64,000 nucleotides of DNA from Tenebrio molitor (GCF_963966145.1 NC_091053.1:19468001-19532000), one strand, 5' to 3'. Positions 35,683 to 46,157 are shown, counted from the first letter of the stretch. Notes: generated from the letters alone by a model not told the origin. Numbers and translations are program-made.

Positions 35683-35757
35683 TATAGCCAGCGGACTCCG
35701 TTTCGGCTCAGGAACGCGAGGGTCGCGGGTTCGATTCCGCTTGTGAAACAAATTTTT
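35683..35757 (+). repeat. tRNA-like / SINE-head sequence with A and B boxes
   Basis: TAGCCAGCGGA resembles a pol III A box. 39 bp downstream GGGTTCGATTCCGC contains a perfect B box (GGTTCGANTCC). The intervening arms do not fold into a good cloverleaf and the acceptor stem is not paired. It is therefore a decayed tRNA or the head of a tRNA-derived SINE rather than a working tRNA gene. Confidence 0.35.
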
Positions 35758-35802
35758 ACTTTTTAAAAATGATTTAAATTTGTCGGCATGAAAAATTTTG
35801 TG

Positions 35803-35910
35803 GATTACACGTCCAGAAAATGTTTTGCGAGTGCTCGTGTTGCTTCGCCTCGGCTACGCAATATCACTCACACTCGCAAAATATCATTTTTCTGGACTTG
35901 TGATCCAAAT
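35803..35910. repeat. short inverted-repeat element
   Basis: GGATTACACGTCCAGAAAA at the left and TTTTTCTGGACTTGTGATCC at the right, with GCGAGTG / CACTCGC inside. It is about 108 bp and resembles other 'cactcgc' hairpins such as 23983-24117. Confidence 0.6.
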
Positions 35911-36082
35911 AACTATTTACTATTTGTTTTTTACTAGCCAGCGGTATAATAAGGCAGTAATCATAGTCAATCACCATCATCGGTAGTTTTAAAAGAAAAT
36001 GTGACAACTTGTCAAAACGAAACGTCAAGTTAATTTTAAAGATTTTAAGCGATTTGGAGCCTTTAAGATGGTCGTCGAACAA

Positions 36083-36190
36083 AAAAACCTTGTATTCAAC
36101 TCGTTCTTGTGTAAATTGGACCTTGTTAGCACTCGTGGGCCTAGCCCAATCATACCAAAAAAAGCCCAATTTATACACGAACTCGTTAAA
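36083..36190. repeat. copy of the 3588-3725 inverted repeat
   Basis: CTCGTTCTTGTGTAAATTGG … CCAATTTATACACGAACTCG. It has the same arms and GGGCC(T)AG…CCAAAAAAAGCCC interior as at 3588-3725. Confidence 0.6.
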
Positions 36191-36611
36191 TAAATAACTA
36201 TTACCTGATATTTCAAGACTTCTAAGCAACCTACTGCTAAGCTGTTCCAAGATATTTTGAGACGCCAGTATATCTATCCATGTACCTTTTATAAGATTAT
36301 TAGTGACCACATAAACGACGAAAGATCTTCCTCAGAAATTGGAGAAATCTAGTTCATCCGGTGACAAATTTATGTATTTATAAATATATTTAATAAGAAT
36401 CAACAGAACAATTACTGGTTATGTCCTCTCGTGAAGGAGTTGGTGGAAGTTGCAAAGTTGCAATCTGAAAAATGTGTTGCCTTGAACCTAAAGGCCATCT
36501 AATGGTAGGGTTAAAGTGAATTAATAAGGTGATCCGTGAAATTTGAAAATATTGTGTGACTTAAGTAAAAACTTTTGAGTGCAATTTTCCTAATAAAAAA
36601 CTGATCTACGA

Positions 36612-38241
36612 TTATTTTGCATTATTCAGTTGGAACAAAGTCAACGCGTAGGAAAACGAAAATCTCGCCATCTAGAAAACACGATGAAAAATGTATTAAC
36701 AGCGCATGAGACGTCAGGAGTTCAGGACATCACTCACACTGACAGCGAAATTGTAACCGATCGTAATTCCAGCAAAACCAAAACTCAGTGGATTTGTAGA
36801 ACTTGCCATACAAATCAAGAGCGTCTTCCTGTTTTTCAAATTCCAATTGTACCACGGGCAAGACGCAAAGGCGTCGAAAATTTTGTCGGTCTGCAAAATT
36901 CGATGCCATCATTGTAAATTGGGAAATTATCTTATACCTCATCGACTAATCCTTGACCGATTTCAGCGAACATTACGGACACGGAAATGTTCGTCATTAA
37001 AATAAAAAGAACGCGAATTTTTACAATGTCACTGTTGGCTAAAAAATTCTGGAAAAAGAAAATACACAAACAGGAATTGATGCAAGTGTCTGGTCTTACG
37101 TTCATAATGAAAAAATATATACTGAGCGTAGAAAGTCCCCCAAGAAAAATTAAAAGCGGCATTGCTATTTGTAAATCTTTGCAAAGATTTTTCACGTATC
37201 TGTAAATAATAATAAGAGTCATGCGTTACAACATCTCATTGAAAAGTAATCCTGGGCTTCTTGCGAGAATGTAGAGGAAAAAGAAGAAATAATAATCATG
37301 GTCCAACAGAATTAGTAAAACGCAATTAACAGAATAACAAGTATTTAAATAAATGCATTCACGCATACAAAAAAAGAAGGAATACATCGTACCTTATGAT
37401 TGCACAATGCTGTTTAATAGCGAGCTGCAGACTTTCCTTTATGTCCTTTTGGTACTGAACACTGTACGTTTTGTCCCAATCATTCAAACAGCTAAAATTA
37501 TTCCGGATTTGAAAAATTCGTTGGTTGAGGAGAATAATTTGCACTTGGAGTTGTTGAATAACGTACAACATTATAAACGATAGTTGCAAACTTCCGTACC
37601 ACAAGACAAACAAAGTTACAAAATAAATTTGGGACAGTATTTGCGACCATTTCCCAAAAAAATACTCAAAAACTCGAATACAGAGAAAAAGTTCACTTTG
37701 ATCACCCAACACGGGAAAGTTGATGACAACTGCAAGACCCAAAAACACCATCATCAAATAACAAATTCCGTTTGTTTTCGTTGTCTTTTCCAAGATGGTG
37801 CTTTTCACCTCGGCGCCTGCACTGTCGAGAGACCAAGCGAAGTTTTGAAATTGGTCCAGGCGGTTTTGGTTCTTGTACGTTGTGTCGAATGTCACAGCGT
37901 AAAAAACCTTCACACCAAAAAGAAGATGCTAAATTATTCGATAATTCTTTACCGGAATTTTGTACTTACGTAAAGAGTCGAGATCATCGTGCAGGAGTAC
38001 CTGATCAGCAAATCTTTATCAAATTTAATAATGATGTAGTACAGTTGCAAAAGGTAGAAAAGAAATTGAATCGACAAACACAAAACACTAACAATTTTTT
38101 TGATTTTGTGGTGACCGAATTTGACAAAAATTTTATACATAACAGGAAAGCATTCATCTCTATCCTCTGAAATTAAGACATTATTAAATGTGATGCAAAT
38201 TTCGAAAATTTACGTCTATAACGAGATGGTTTGTTCCACAT
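36612..38241 (-). CDS. odorant receptor OR1 (7tm_6), six exons, 404 aa
   Basis: Exons on the minus strand: 38241-38214, 38166-37970, 37907-37393, 37199-36938, 36890-36738, 36671-36612. They total 1215 nt with all introns GT-AG and phases consistent. The start MWNKPSRYR comes from a 28-nt first exon. Exon 3 is the long conserved block (FAWSLDSAGAEVK … LGDQSELFLCIRVFEYFFG … DWDKTYSVQYQKDIKESL). Exon 4 carries KDLQIAMPLLIFLGGLST…VMFAEIGQGLVDE, exon 5 SCPWYNWNLKNRKTLLI and PLSFGFAGIT. The last exon MARFSFSYALTLFQLNNAK gives the typical OR C-terminus (serine-tyrosine rich, TM7). Insect ORs are inverted seven-pass subunits that form odorant-gated cation channels with Orco in antennal neurons. No inactivating change is visible. 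OR2 is its inverted paralogue. Confidence 0.88.
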
Positions 38242-38380
38242 CTTGTGAGATTCTCAATTGTTGGAATAAATCCCAAAATAGTAAGAATAAACCTATATGA
38301 AAATAATTAATACACTTAACTTATTACGTAGTTAAAAGAAGATTTGTATTACTATTTGCTTTCTTGACATAAATCACTTA
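38242..38380 (-). promoter_or_regulatory. upstream region conserved between OR1 and OR2
   Basis: Read on the minus strand, TTTATGTCAAGAAAG, ACAAATCTTCTTTTAA, GGTTTATTCT and GGGA-TTATTCCAACA-TTGAGAA are shared in the same order with 55721-55852 upstream of OR2. This is retained duplicate promoter/5' UTR sequence. No individual factor site is assigned. Confidence 0.55.
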
Positions 38381-38383
38381 AAT

Positions 38384-38432
38384 TATTATTTATTTATTTA
38401 TTTATTTATTTATTCTTTCATTTATTTATTTA
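38384..38432. repeat. (ATTT)n microsatellite
   Basis: About eight TTTA/ATTT units interrupted once by CTTTC. It marks the end of the OR1/OR2 homologous upstream block. Confidence 0.8.
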
Positions 38433-38489
38433 ATTTAATTTATTAATTGAATTTTTTATAGGTAACCAAGTCACTTTTGCAGGTAATTT

Positions 38490-38755
38490 TGATTTGTCTG
38501 TCGATTCGTTAACTGGTACACTAACGGGCCGTTTCAAGTTGGAGGATGCAACCGGCGGCGGCGTAAGTAGCGGGTGCGGCGTCCAGCGTAACTTTACACC
38601 GCTGAACTGCGTTTCGGTTTGCCACTCGATTTCAAGTCGAAAAATTTTACCGGCGCAACGGGGTGGCAACTACGAGGGGATTGCAACTGTGCTACGCTAC
38701 GTGCCAAGCACGTGGCTGTCGCACAGAGGGGTATTGGACGGTGAAAGTTGATCAA
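38490..38755. other. GC-rich island of unknown nature
   Basis: GCAACCGGCGGCGGCGTAAG, GCGGGTGCGGCGTCCAGCG and TGCTACGCTACGTGCCAAGC stand out in AT-rich surroundings. Open frames exist on both strands (85 codons + at 38494, 79 codons - at 38430), but neither resembles a protein I know. It may be part of a transposon or a foreign/exonised fragment. Confidence 0.35.
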
Positions 38756-39303
38756 AAGTCGAAAATTTAAAATTAATTTCATATAGTTGGGCAATGTAAC
38801 CACAAAAAAATACTCTTTTTAAAAAGATTAAATTTGACCCCCCATGCCATTTAAAAAAAATCAAGTTAGCCTGGTATCTTCAAAATAAATGATGTTGAAA
38901 AATTGAAAAAATCTTAGATGATAGATTTTAATCACTTCTAACTGTGTGCCAAATTTAAAGGAGCTCTGCTAAACCGTTCTGAAAATATTTAGCTGTATCC
39001 ATACCTCTAGCGACCCTGTATATTTAAAAATAATTGGTGTGTTTTGGTGATTTTTTTCTTTTTAAGTCACTTCTGTATAGAAACTGTAACTTTGTAGAAC
39101 CAATAACGTAGCAGGTCAGAACGCAGCCCTGAGAAACAATAAGGTTCGTCTGGGCGTCCGCCATCGTGCATTTTTTTTTTTTGAAACTGGCAAATGACAA
39201 CATACTTTATCTACTACCCCACTATATGGTTCAACTTAATGAAATTAAATTTTAAATTTTCGACTTTTGATCAACTTTCAGCGTCTAATACTCCTCTGTG
39301 TGT
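38718..39303. mobile_element. 586-bp inverted-repeat element
   Basis: Arms of about 62 bp: CGCACAGAGGGGTATTGGAC…GTTGATCAAAAGTCGAAAAT at the left and ATTTTCGACTTTTGATCAAC…GTCTAATACTCCTCTGTGTG at the right. The interior is non-coding. It adjoins the GC-rich island. Confidence 0.65.
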
Positions 39304-39872
39304 CGTTTCAAATCGTTAATTTGTATTTTGTTTTATTCGTCGTTTTTATTTTAAATTATTGTTATTATCATGGGAAAGCAAAGGTATTTTTACTCTAGTC
39401 AACAACAAAAGAATAGAATTGGAATTATATGTTGATAAGAAAGCACGTCTCATTTTTACTATTATTTACTAATTTATTTATTTATTATTATTATTAATTA
39501 TAGCTGTACCCGGTCACCCGTTGCTATGGCTCAGTCAAATTTTTTTTTTTATCCAAAATCGTGTGTAATAAAGCTAATTACTGTGGCCATTTGAGGCAAG
39601 GAATACGGATCATTACCCACTAGTAAGAGAAAAACTCGGACTCACGAAATAATTAGGTTTTCTCATAGTTTTGTTAATAAACATTATAACACCCACAAAC
39701 AAAACAAAATGTCACAATAACAACCATCCTACAATTCCCTTGGAATATATTTTTGTCAAAATTATTATACTCATGTGGAATTAGTCACTCAGGAAAACTA
39801 CTTTTTCTTGCGTGACTAATTTCGTACATTCCATACTCGTATAATAAACAAGTAATAATAATAAATAAGTAA
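39304..39872. other. AT-rich intergenic stretch
   Basis: Nothing coding is recognised. Short (TTA)n tracts lie around 39465-39500. Confidence 0.4.
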
Positions 39873-40812
39873 TATCGCGCGGTCAAATGAAATCGTGGGC
39901 TGAGTAGGCGTTGGAAAAATTAAACCGTTTAGAACAGTGTAAAGTTTGAATTTCCCGCCATTTGACATGAATGACATTTGTTTATGTTTAATCCGGACAT
40001 AATCCACCTATTCAATGTGTGTAAAATGCTTTTCCCTACATGCGCAATTGTCAGGAGTGTTGCCTAGGTGACCTTAACCACTTCCAGAAGTTACTAACAT
40101 TTTTTGTGCAAATTTTAGTAATAAATATTTAACGTTTCAAGGTTTGAAGCAAGCAAGTTTGAATTTGTTTGTTGGTTATGTTATTGTTTCCACTTGTGGT
40201 TTCGACTCTTTAGATCACACTATTTTATTGTTTGGTGGTTGACGACGAAAGTGAGTTTATATTATTTGTGGTTATTTTATTATTACTGATTGTATGTTAA
40301 ATTTTGTATTGTGTTAGTTATATTTATTTAAATCATATTTTTCAACCAGGTTCACAGCAATTCGCAACCATGGTAGGTATTTTAAAGAATTAACTAATAT
40401 TTTCTCTTGTTTTATTTAACCTCAATAACCGACATTCAGCTATAAATGAGTGTAATGTAGCTTTAGCCACTTCTAAGCAGTGACAGCGCACGATATACAA
40501 ACAGAGGTTAATAACGCTTTCCATCCCGACTCCTGCGCAATCATCTGTCTTATTTTAACATTGGGAATTTTATATCTTCTATCTTTTTTCCACCATTGCC
40601 TTCTTCCCTTAAATAAGTGAATTGAATATGTTTGTTTTCAGCAAAGGGTGCCCTTAGATATTTGCTTCGAGAATAGGAATCGTTAAGTTATTCTATTTTT
40701 AATGTAAAACCTTGCAAAGAAAGAAAAAAAGAAAGACTTTTTTGGCTTTAAGCACAATAATTGACGGTTTCCAACGCCTTCCCAGCCCAGGATTTCATTT
40801 GAACGCGCGATA
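39873..40812. mobile_element. MITE family 'atcgcgcgttcaaatgaaat', copy 1, with a ~0.6-kb insertion
   Basis: The ends TATCGCGCGGTCAAATGAAA and TTTCATTTGAACGCGCGATA enclose the family interior (AAACCGTTTAGAACAGTGTA; CGGACATAAT; TTCGAGAATAGGAATCGTTA). Compared with the 372-bp copy at 49257-49628 it is reversed. It is interrupted between about 40003 and 40618 by unrelated sequence containing no ORF. Confidence 0.7.
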
Positions 40813-42047
40813 TAAGTACATAAAAACACGCGCGTATTCGAATGCAACCTTGTGTCAAAATTTCAAAGCAATCGATGAAGAACTTTCGGGGATTTAATAT
40901 TTTGAACAAACGAACATTTATAAGGGATTTTCGTGTTTTGCCGTTACTAATCGCGCAAAAGATCTGCCAAACCTTTAGGAATTTATACATTTTTTAATGA
41001 AACCCTGCAACCCCACTTTTTTGCGAAAAAGATGACATAGATCAAAAACGATGACAGATAAATGTTGACAAAAGGAGATTCTAAACTCAAAATTTAACTT
41101 AGAATCTAAATTTGAAATTAAAATGAGACTTTTTCATTTAAAAAATCAAAGATGGCGTCGATTTCCGGTAATTCCGGAAGTGTCGCCATTTTGAAAATAT
41201 TTAATTTGAACTTGGAGTAGTCGATTATAGTCGGCTAAAAATTTTCATATTAATACCGTTTTGGGAAATCTGAAAGTTTTTAACAAACGGGCTACATGAA
41301 TCACCCTGTATAATATAGGTTAGTAAAGTCCATTCAATAAACATCTGGACTGTCAAAATCAAAATTGCAGTTGTTAGGTTGGTTAAATCACTAGTTGTTT
41401 TCATATTGCCCAGTTGTTATCTATGATTTTTTAATTTTTCAAACTATTCATTTGTTTAAATTGACATTGTCAAATAAATTGTAAAATGATTTAAGTGTAT
41501 TTTGTAAAAAGGTAAAAATGGAAAGTTCAAAACGAACTAGGGTGGTTCTATTGGCGCGAGAAAAGAGGGCCATAAGAAATTATTATGAGGAACAAACAAA
41601 AAAGTGATAATAACGGGAAGAAATCACAAATTTGTGCCAAAGCCGCTCCAGTATTGTTAACTAAGAATTGGTGTTCGTTCTTATGATTCACAAATCAAAA
41701 TTTTGGAGAGATAAGTGTTAATCAAGTGTTAAATAATTTTCTTCTGAATAAATGAAACAGATTAGTTTATTTTGGATAATTTTGGTTGTTGTTTAATTTG
41801 TTACGTGTTTTCAGTTTGTCGCGTCTTTTTATAAACTTTATTAAATTGCTCTAATTCATTTAGTTGAAGCAATGAATGATTCAAAACATTTTTAGCTCAA
41901 TGATTAAAAATGAAAACATAACCTAAATATATTTTGTAACTAGATTTTGATGTCGGTACACTCTAGCGAAATTTTTTTATATCCAAGTACAATCAAAACA
42001 AGCATTTTATTTAAAATTTAATTTTGACAGTCCAGGAGTTTTTTGAA
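40813..42047. other. intergenic stretch before the P element
   Basis: The segment at about 40830-40990 (GTATTCGAATGCAACCTTGT … CAAAATTTCAAAGCAATCGA … GAACAAACGAACATTTA) recurs at 47950-48050. The rest has no recognised gene. A 29-codon frame at 41518 is too short to support. Confidence 0.4.
42040..42047. other. 8-bp target-site duplication TTTTTGAA (P1 left)
   Basis: TTTTTGAA precedes the left terminal repeat. The same 8 bp follows the right terminal repeat (45776-45783) and follows the second element (47794-47801). Eight bp is the P-element duplication length. Confidence 0.85.
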
Positions 42048-42097
42048 CACAGACAATTAAACTATAGTAAGACGTCGCATAGCTACCCAATTTTTTA

Positions 42098-42356
42098 AGG
42101 TACTATATCTTTAGAAGGTAGCGCCATTCCGCTCCACAATTTTTCGCCTCGAAATTAAAAGAGATGGAATTATCGATAAATCCTGTGAGTGTGACAAAGA
42201 TAGAATCTGTTTGACTCGATACAAACATCCCGTAAAATTGTGTATACTTCTATCTTTGTCACACTCACGGAATTTATGGATAATGCCATCTCTTTTAATT
42301 TCGAGGCGAAAAATTGTGGAGCGGAATGGCGCTACCTTCTAAAGATATAGTACCTT
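42098..42356. mobile_element. foldback MITE inside P1
   Basis: Arms of about 70 bp (42098-42166 / 42287-42356), nearly perfect: AAGGTACTATATCTTTAGAA at the left and TTCTAAAGATATAGTACCTT at the right. The centre holds a further diverged pair (TGTGAGTGTGACAAAGATAG / CTATCTTTGTCACACTCACG). Almost the whole 259 bp can form one hairpin. It may be P1's subterminal structure or a nested insertion. Confidence 0.75.
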
Positions 42357-42572
42357 ACAATTTTTGGAAACACGATTCCAGCGCGGCGCGAGCAGTTGGC
42401 CGAACTAATTTTATAAAGCATGCTTGATGGAGTTGTTTAACTTAATAATTTTGTCCTCATTTAATATTAATTTCAAATGTAAAATGTCTTTAAAATATAC
42501 AACGTTTTATTAATTGTGTAATAAAAAAATTAACAATAAATGAATTAAACTAAAAACTGGAACCAACTAAAA

Positions 42573-44462
42573 TTAAATGTTCTGAAAAATTCCCATTTTC
42601 TTCCTAACATGTCTTTGCCGATTTTTTCTTTCGAATTCTCTTCTTACATCCTGCAGTTTTTTATAAATTATCAAATTGATTGCTGCATCCAACAATTTTG
42701 TTTTAATGTCCAGAAAATGGCTTGTACACGTAAACCATGAAAAATTAATTTTTCGTTCTAAGGCGATCCGTAATTTCTTTCCAATATAATTTACTTCCCC
42801 AAATTTATTCAAGTAATATACACTTAGATCGTAAATTTTGGCAACACAAACACACAACTCTTCTGTTATATATTTTAATTTCAATTTTGACTTGTCATGC
42901 TCCTTATAAAGAGTAAAAATATGCTGAACATCCGTATTTTGGGCAAATAAGCATTTTTGGCATTCATCACAATCATTTTTAAATTTAGAAATTAAGAAAC
43001 CCCCTACATATGATACTGCCTGCAAGTCAAATTTATCGTTAAAAGTCATATTGTTTTCCACCACAGAAACATTGCAAGATAATAATTCGTTCTCATTTTC
43101 TTCTAGGACTTTAGATTTTACTTTTAATTTATCGACAGATAAGAAATGCCTCAAATTGTCCAAAAGATGACTTGCATCGTCTTCACAATTTTCTCCATAG
43201 CTTTTATAACCCACATTTAGTGGGTTATAAAATTTATGGAGAATAGATGTTTTTAATGCCGAAATTAATTGAAAACATGTAGGGTTTACATTGGCAGCCC
43301 CATATTGGCGAATAATAGAGAATAAATTTTCAAGAGGGTCCTGGTTGAGCATTCGTGTACGCAAAAATTTAAAACCAATTTCATTACAAATATGCCAAAT
43401 TAACTTTATACCCTCAATATTGTTCAGCCATCCATGTTTAAAAGGCATAGTTGACTTTGTTTGGCCGGTTGTCTCATCATAAAATTGCCACGATTTAATT
43501 TTTTCCTTCATACTTTCCCAAAACTGCCAGTGAAAAGAATTCTTTGTAAGGGCGCATCTGTATCGAGGATTGTATTTATTTACACGTATACCAGTAGAAT
43601 TAAAACTATCGAATAAATTGTTAACGTCTTGAATAAAACATGCCGTTTCAATAGCCTCACTAGGAATGTTTTTTCCACAATCAACTAATGTTTCTATTGC
43701 AGCCGCCATAGTAGAACTTAACGTTTTTGCAGCGATGGATACTTTCATTTTTAATAACGTGTGCCTGTTCACATAGAGAAAACATTCTCTAATTTTACGT
43801 AAAATTTGAAATCGTCTACTTTTGTCAAATTCATAAGCTTGTCTTAAATAAGTAAATTTTGCTTTTTTAGTTTCTCCATAATAAACTGTATACTTCAAAA
43901 GAGCATTACGTAAAGATTTCAGCAAGTGAGGAACATCGAAAAGGCAAACTATTTTTTTTAAATTTACTTTAAAATAAGGTTTTGTTGGATGTGTATTAGA
44001 GTCTAACTTTAATAACTGCAGTGCTCTGACATTCGTAGCAGCTTGATCACAAACAGTACACACAACTGTTAGTCCCGCATCTTGCAATTTTTTAATTATT
44101 TCTGCTATTAAAATTTTTAAATATTTACTTTTTACAGTGTTTTTTGCAAAAAGATATGATATGGGTTGCTTCCATCCTGAATATAAACCTTGTACCATAA
44201 AAACCAAAGAATGGTTTGCAAGATTTTTATTTCTTCCTAGTGAACCTAAATCTTCGTAACCTACAATTTTGTCATCAGATTTTGAATAAGTTAAATCGGT
44301 GGATAACGCCATTTCATCAAACATTAATTCACATATCTTCTCAATAGGTTTCATTTTTTCAATTCTGGTTTTAAGTTTGAGAAAAATTTCTTCGTTTATT
44401 CCTGTTTCAAACGGTATATTTTTTAAAAATTTATATAATGTCGATTTTGATGGCAATTTCAA
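42573..44462 (-). CDS. P-element transposase, catalytic part (DDE, THAP9-like)
   Basis: A 629-codon frame. The methionine at 44462 is only an in-frame Met, because similarity continues upstream in other frames (KTFALALYKRGPKGF). Candidate RNase-H-like catalytic residues: D49 in LMFDEMALSTDL, D139 in VCTVCDQAATN and E378 in NQDPLENLFSIIRQYG. Family motifs GWKQPISYLF, CLFDVPHLLKSLRNAL and YVGGFLISKF (followed by CxxC) are present. The size and order match Drosophila P transposase and vertebrate THAP9. Frameshifts occur at A-runs near 44468, 44547-44557 and 44649-44658, so as written the element would not make one continuous protein. Either these are homopolymer errors or the copy is freshly inactivated. 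Confidence 0.85.
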   Translation of the reverse strand: MKLPSKSTLYKFLKNIPFETGINEEIFLKLKTRIEKMKPIEKICELMFDEMALSTDLTYSKSDDKIVGYEDLGSLGRNKNLANHSLVFMVQGLYSGWKQPISYLFAKNTVKSKYLKILIAEIIKKLQDAGLTVVCTVCDQAATNVRALQLLKLDSNTHPTKPYFKVNLKKIVCLFDVPHLLKSLRNALLKYTVYYGETKKAKFTYLRQAYEFDKSRRFQILRKIRECFLYVNRHTLLKMKVSIAAKTLSSTMAAAIETLVDCGKNIPSEAIETACFIQDVNNLFDSFNSTGIRVNKYNPRYRCALTKNSFHWQFWESMKEKIKSWQFYDETTGQTKSTMPFKHGWLNNIEGIKLIWHICNEIGFKFLRTRMLNQDPLENLFSIIRQYGAANVNPTCFQLISALKTSILHKFYNPLNVGYKSYGENCEDDASHLLDNLRHFLSVDKLKVKSKVLEENENELLSCNVSVVENNMTFNDKFDLQAVSYVGGFLISKFKNDCDECQKCLFAQNTDVQHIFTLYKEHDKSKLKLKYITEELCVCVAKIYDLSVYYLNKFGEVNYIGKKLRIALERKINFSWFTCTSHFLDIKTKLLDAAINLIIYKKLQDVRREFERKNRQRHVRKKMGIFQNI

Positions 44463-44644
44463 AATTTTTTTTAAAAACCTTTCGGACCACGTTTATAAAG
44501 TGCAAGAGCAAAAGTTTTATTATCAATTGTCCAAGACGGATTCTTTTTTTTTTATGTTCTTAAATTGAGATGATATAAATTCGGTGCCTACTGAATTAAA
44601 ATTTTTCTCCAAGTATTGAATTACTTTATTCTGAGCAAGGATTT

Positions 44645-45253
44645 TTACTTTTTTTTTTTAACATCTGTAACTTTTCTCAGATGGAATTTTAATTTAGAAA
44701 TGGTTTGTTGTTGAGATCTGTTGATGTAATACATTTTCTTTTCCCTGTGAGTTAAATTTTTGATTCTACTACAACCGATTTTCTTTAACATTGTGTTACC
44801 AGATTTAGATGCCCCTAATGGTAGCAAAGCAGCTGGATGGTGTCTTTTAGGTTCAGAAGTATCGTCTAGTCGTTCAACAGGGAAACAACTCGAATTTACT
44901 CGTTTTCTTTTACGGCAAATAGACTGATCGCTCAAAATGGCGGGATTGTTAAATATATTTACATTATCAACGTTTTCATAATCTCCGGAAAATAGTGTGG
45001 GAACAACGTATTTATGTATCCTCGAGTGTTGTGTACTTGTAAAGCAATTATTACTAAAATGATTTTGACAAATATGCCCTGTTTTAAAATCCGCTGAAAT
45101 TTCGGTTGGTGAAAAACTATTTATTGCCTCAATCCACCGATTTTTTTCAATGTCTGAAGATGGAAAAGCAAAAAAATTTAAATTATTTACGGCCCCGGCA
45201 ATGTATGTTGATTTGCAGGCAGGTACTATGCATTTAAATTTTATTTTACCCAT
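44645..45253 (-). CDS. P-element THAP DNA-binding segment
   Basis: The start is taken at MGKIKFKC (45253) because the second P element begins MGKIKHKC at the same place. The open frame itself extends to 45319. The C2CH zinc module is visible: KFKCIVPAC…, FAFPSS…RWIEAI, GHICQNHF and the closing VVPTLF. It is followed by a linker with KMYYINRSQQQTISKLKFHL, a probable leucine-zipper-like dimerisation region. THAP domains of P transposases bind sites near the element ends. The frame ends at a poly-A run (KKKK stop), after which the next frame reads NKVIQYLEKNFNSVGTEFI, continuing the family sequence. Confidence 0.85.
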   Translation of the reverse strand: MGKIKFKCIVPACKSTYIAGAVNNLNFFAFPSSDIEKNRWIEAINSFSPTEISADFKTGHICQNHFSNNCFTSTQHSRIHKYVVPTLFSGDYENVDNVNIFNNPAILSDQSICRKRKRVNSSCFPVERLDDTSEPKRHHPAALLPLGASKSGNTMLKKIGCSRIKNLTHREKKMYYINRSQQQTISKLKFHLRKVTDVKKKK

Positions 45254-45775
45254 TAGTCTCCCACTTATGCCGCAAAATATGTATGCAAATATTTGTACTC
45301 TTTTCGTCACCGGGGGCACACACTATTTGATTTCTTTTTGTCTTGAAACTAAAAGTATAACTTTATTACGAAGCCAGTTTCACTACTTAAATTTTTACCT
45401 TTCTAAATTAGGTAGCACATTTACAAACTGCCGAAAAAGTTGACTTTCTTTATTTTTTTCCTTTCTTTACTGCTTTTTTATTGGCAACTTCTCATTACTG
45501 AAAACGTTGGATATTATAATTACTTAATAATTTAATAAATGTAAGTAATTCCTACCTTTTTATTCATAGAAAGTCTCATATTTTTATTTTTTCAGAAAAA
45601 TGTCAGGTATTTGACAAATATTTTTGACTCTTTTAAATACAACGGTAATAATCGAAATTTTACGAATAAATACGACGGAATGTTTTGGCCAATTGCGTGC
45701 GGAGCAGCACTGTCGAAGCTATTCCAACATTATTATATGGGATTGAAGTGTCTTACTATAGTTTAATTGTCTGTG

Positions 45776-45783
45776 TTTTTGAA
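45776..45783. other. shared 8-bp duplication TTTTTGAA between P1 and P2
   Basis: This single 8-bp unit is immediately followed by CACAGACC, the start of the second element. It serves as right flank of P1 and left flank of P2. Confidence 0.8.
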
Positions 45784-46157
45784 CACAGACCATCAACAGA
45801 ATTAAGACTTTCAAAACCCGTATAAAACATGGGAGACACTGACAACACTAGCGCTGCTCTAGCGTTAGGCCAAACTAAATTACCGAATTTACTCGTTAAT
45901 CCGATCGGGAGTTTCCGTTTAAAAAGAAGGTTGATTTGAATATTAATTAATAATGTCATCAGTAATTTTGAATTTTCTAATTTCTGTCAAGGTTTAGTCA
46001 ATAAATTTTATAAATTGTTCTACAAAATAAATTACTCCAAACCAGTCTCTTGAGATAATTTTTCGTTATCTTTTTATTTGGTAAGTTATCTTTTTCTTTT
46101 TGAAAAAGTACGGAATATGGTTTTTCAGATCGCAATTTTTATTTTATTTATTTGGAT

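Larger units (their letters stand above)
35361..36420. other. intergenic region between R4 copy 1 and OR1
   Basis: It holds the tRNA-like box segment (35683-35757), a small inverted repeat (35803-35910) and a copy of the 'acgagttcgtgtaaattgg' repeat (36083-36190). A 148-codon antisense frame across these repeats (35864-36310) is judged accidental. 36363-36490 is homologous, inverted, to the 3' flank of OR2. Confidence 0.5.
42048..45775 (-). mobile_element. P element P1 (3728 bp), THAP plus DDE transposase
   Basis: A perfect 26-bp terminal inverted repeat starts CACAGACAATTAAACTATAG at 42048, and its reverse complement ends at 45775. 8-bp duplications lie outside both ends. Inside, on the minus strand, lie a THAP DNA-binding segment and a P-type transposase. 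A foldback element occupies 42098-42356 near the 3' end. P elements move by cut-and-paste using a GTP-dependent transposase. Coding sequence is nearly complete, but homopolymer frameshifts separate the two parts. Confidence 0.9.

Noticed and set aside
35683..35757. functional tRNA gene
   Set aside because: B box is perfect but acceptor and D stems do not pair and no cloverleaf forms; kept only as a tRNA-like repeat.
35864..36310. 148-codon minus-strand frame
   Set aside because: It runs through two short inverted repeats and intergenic OR flank; no recognisable domain.
38430..38751. overlapping 79- and 85-codon frames in the GC-rich island
   Set aside because: Both strands are open because of base composition; no start context, splice sites or similarity recognised. 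The island itself is reported as a finding.
41518..41607. short frame MESSKRTRVVLLAREKR ending after 29 codons
   Set aside because: Too short, no context or similarity; probably accidental.
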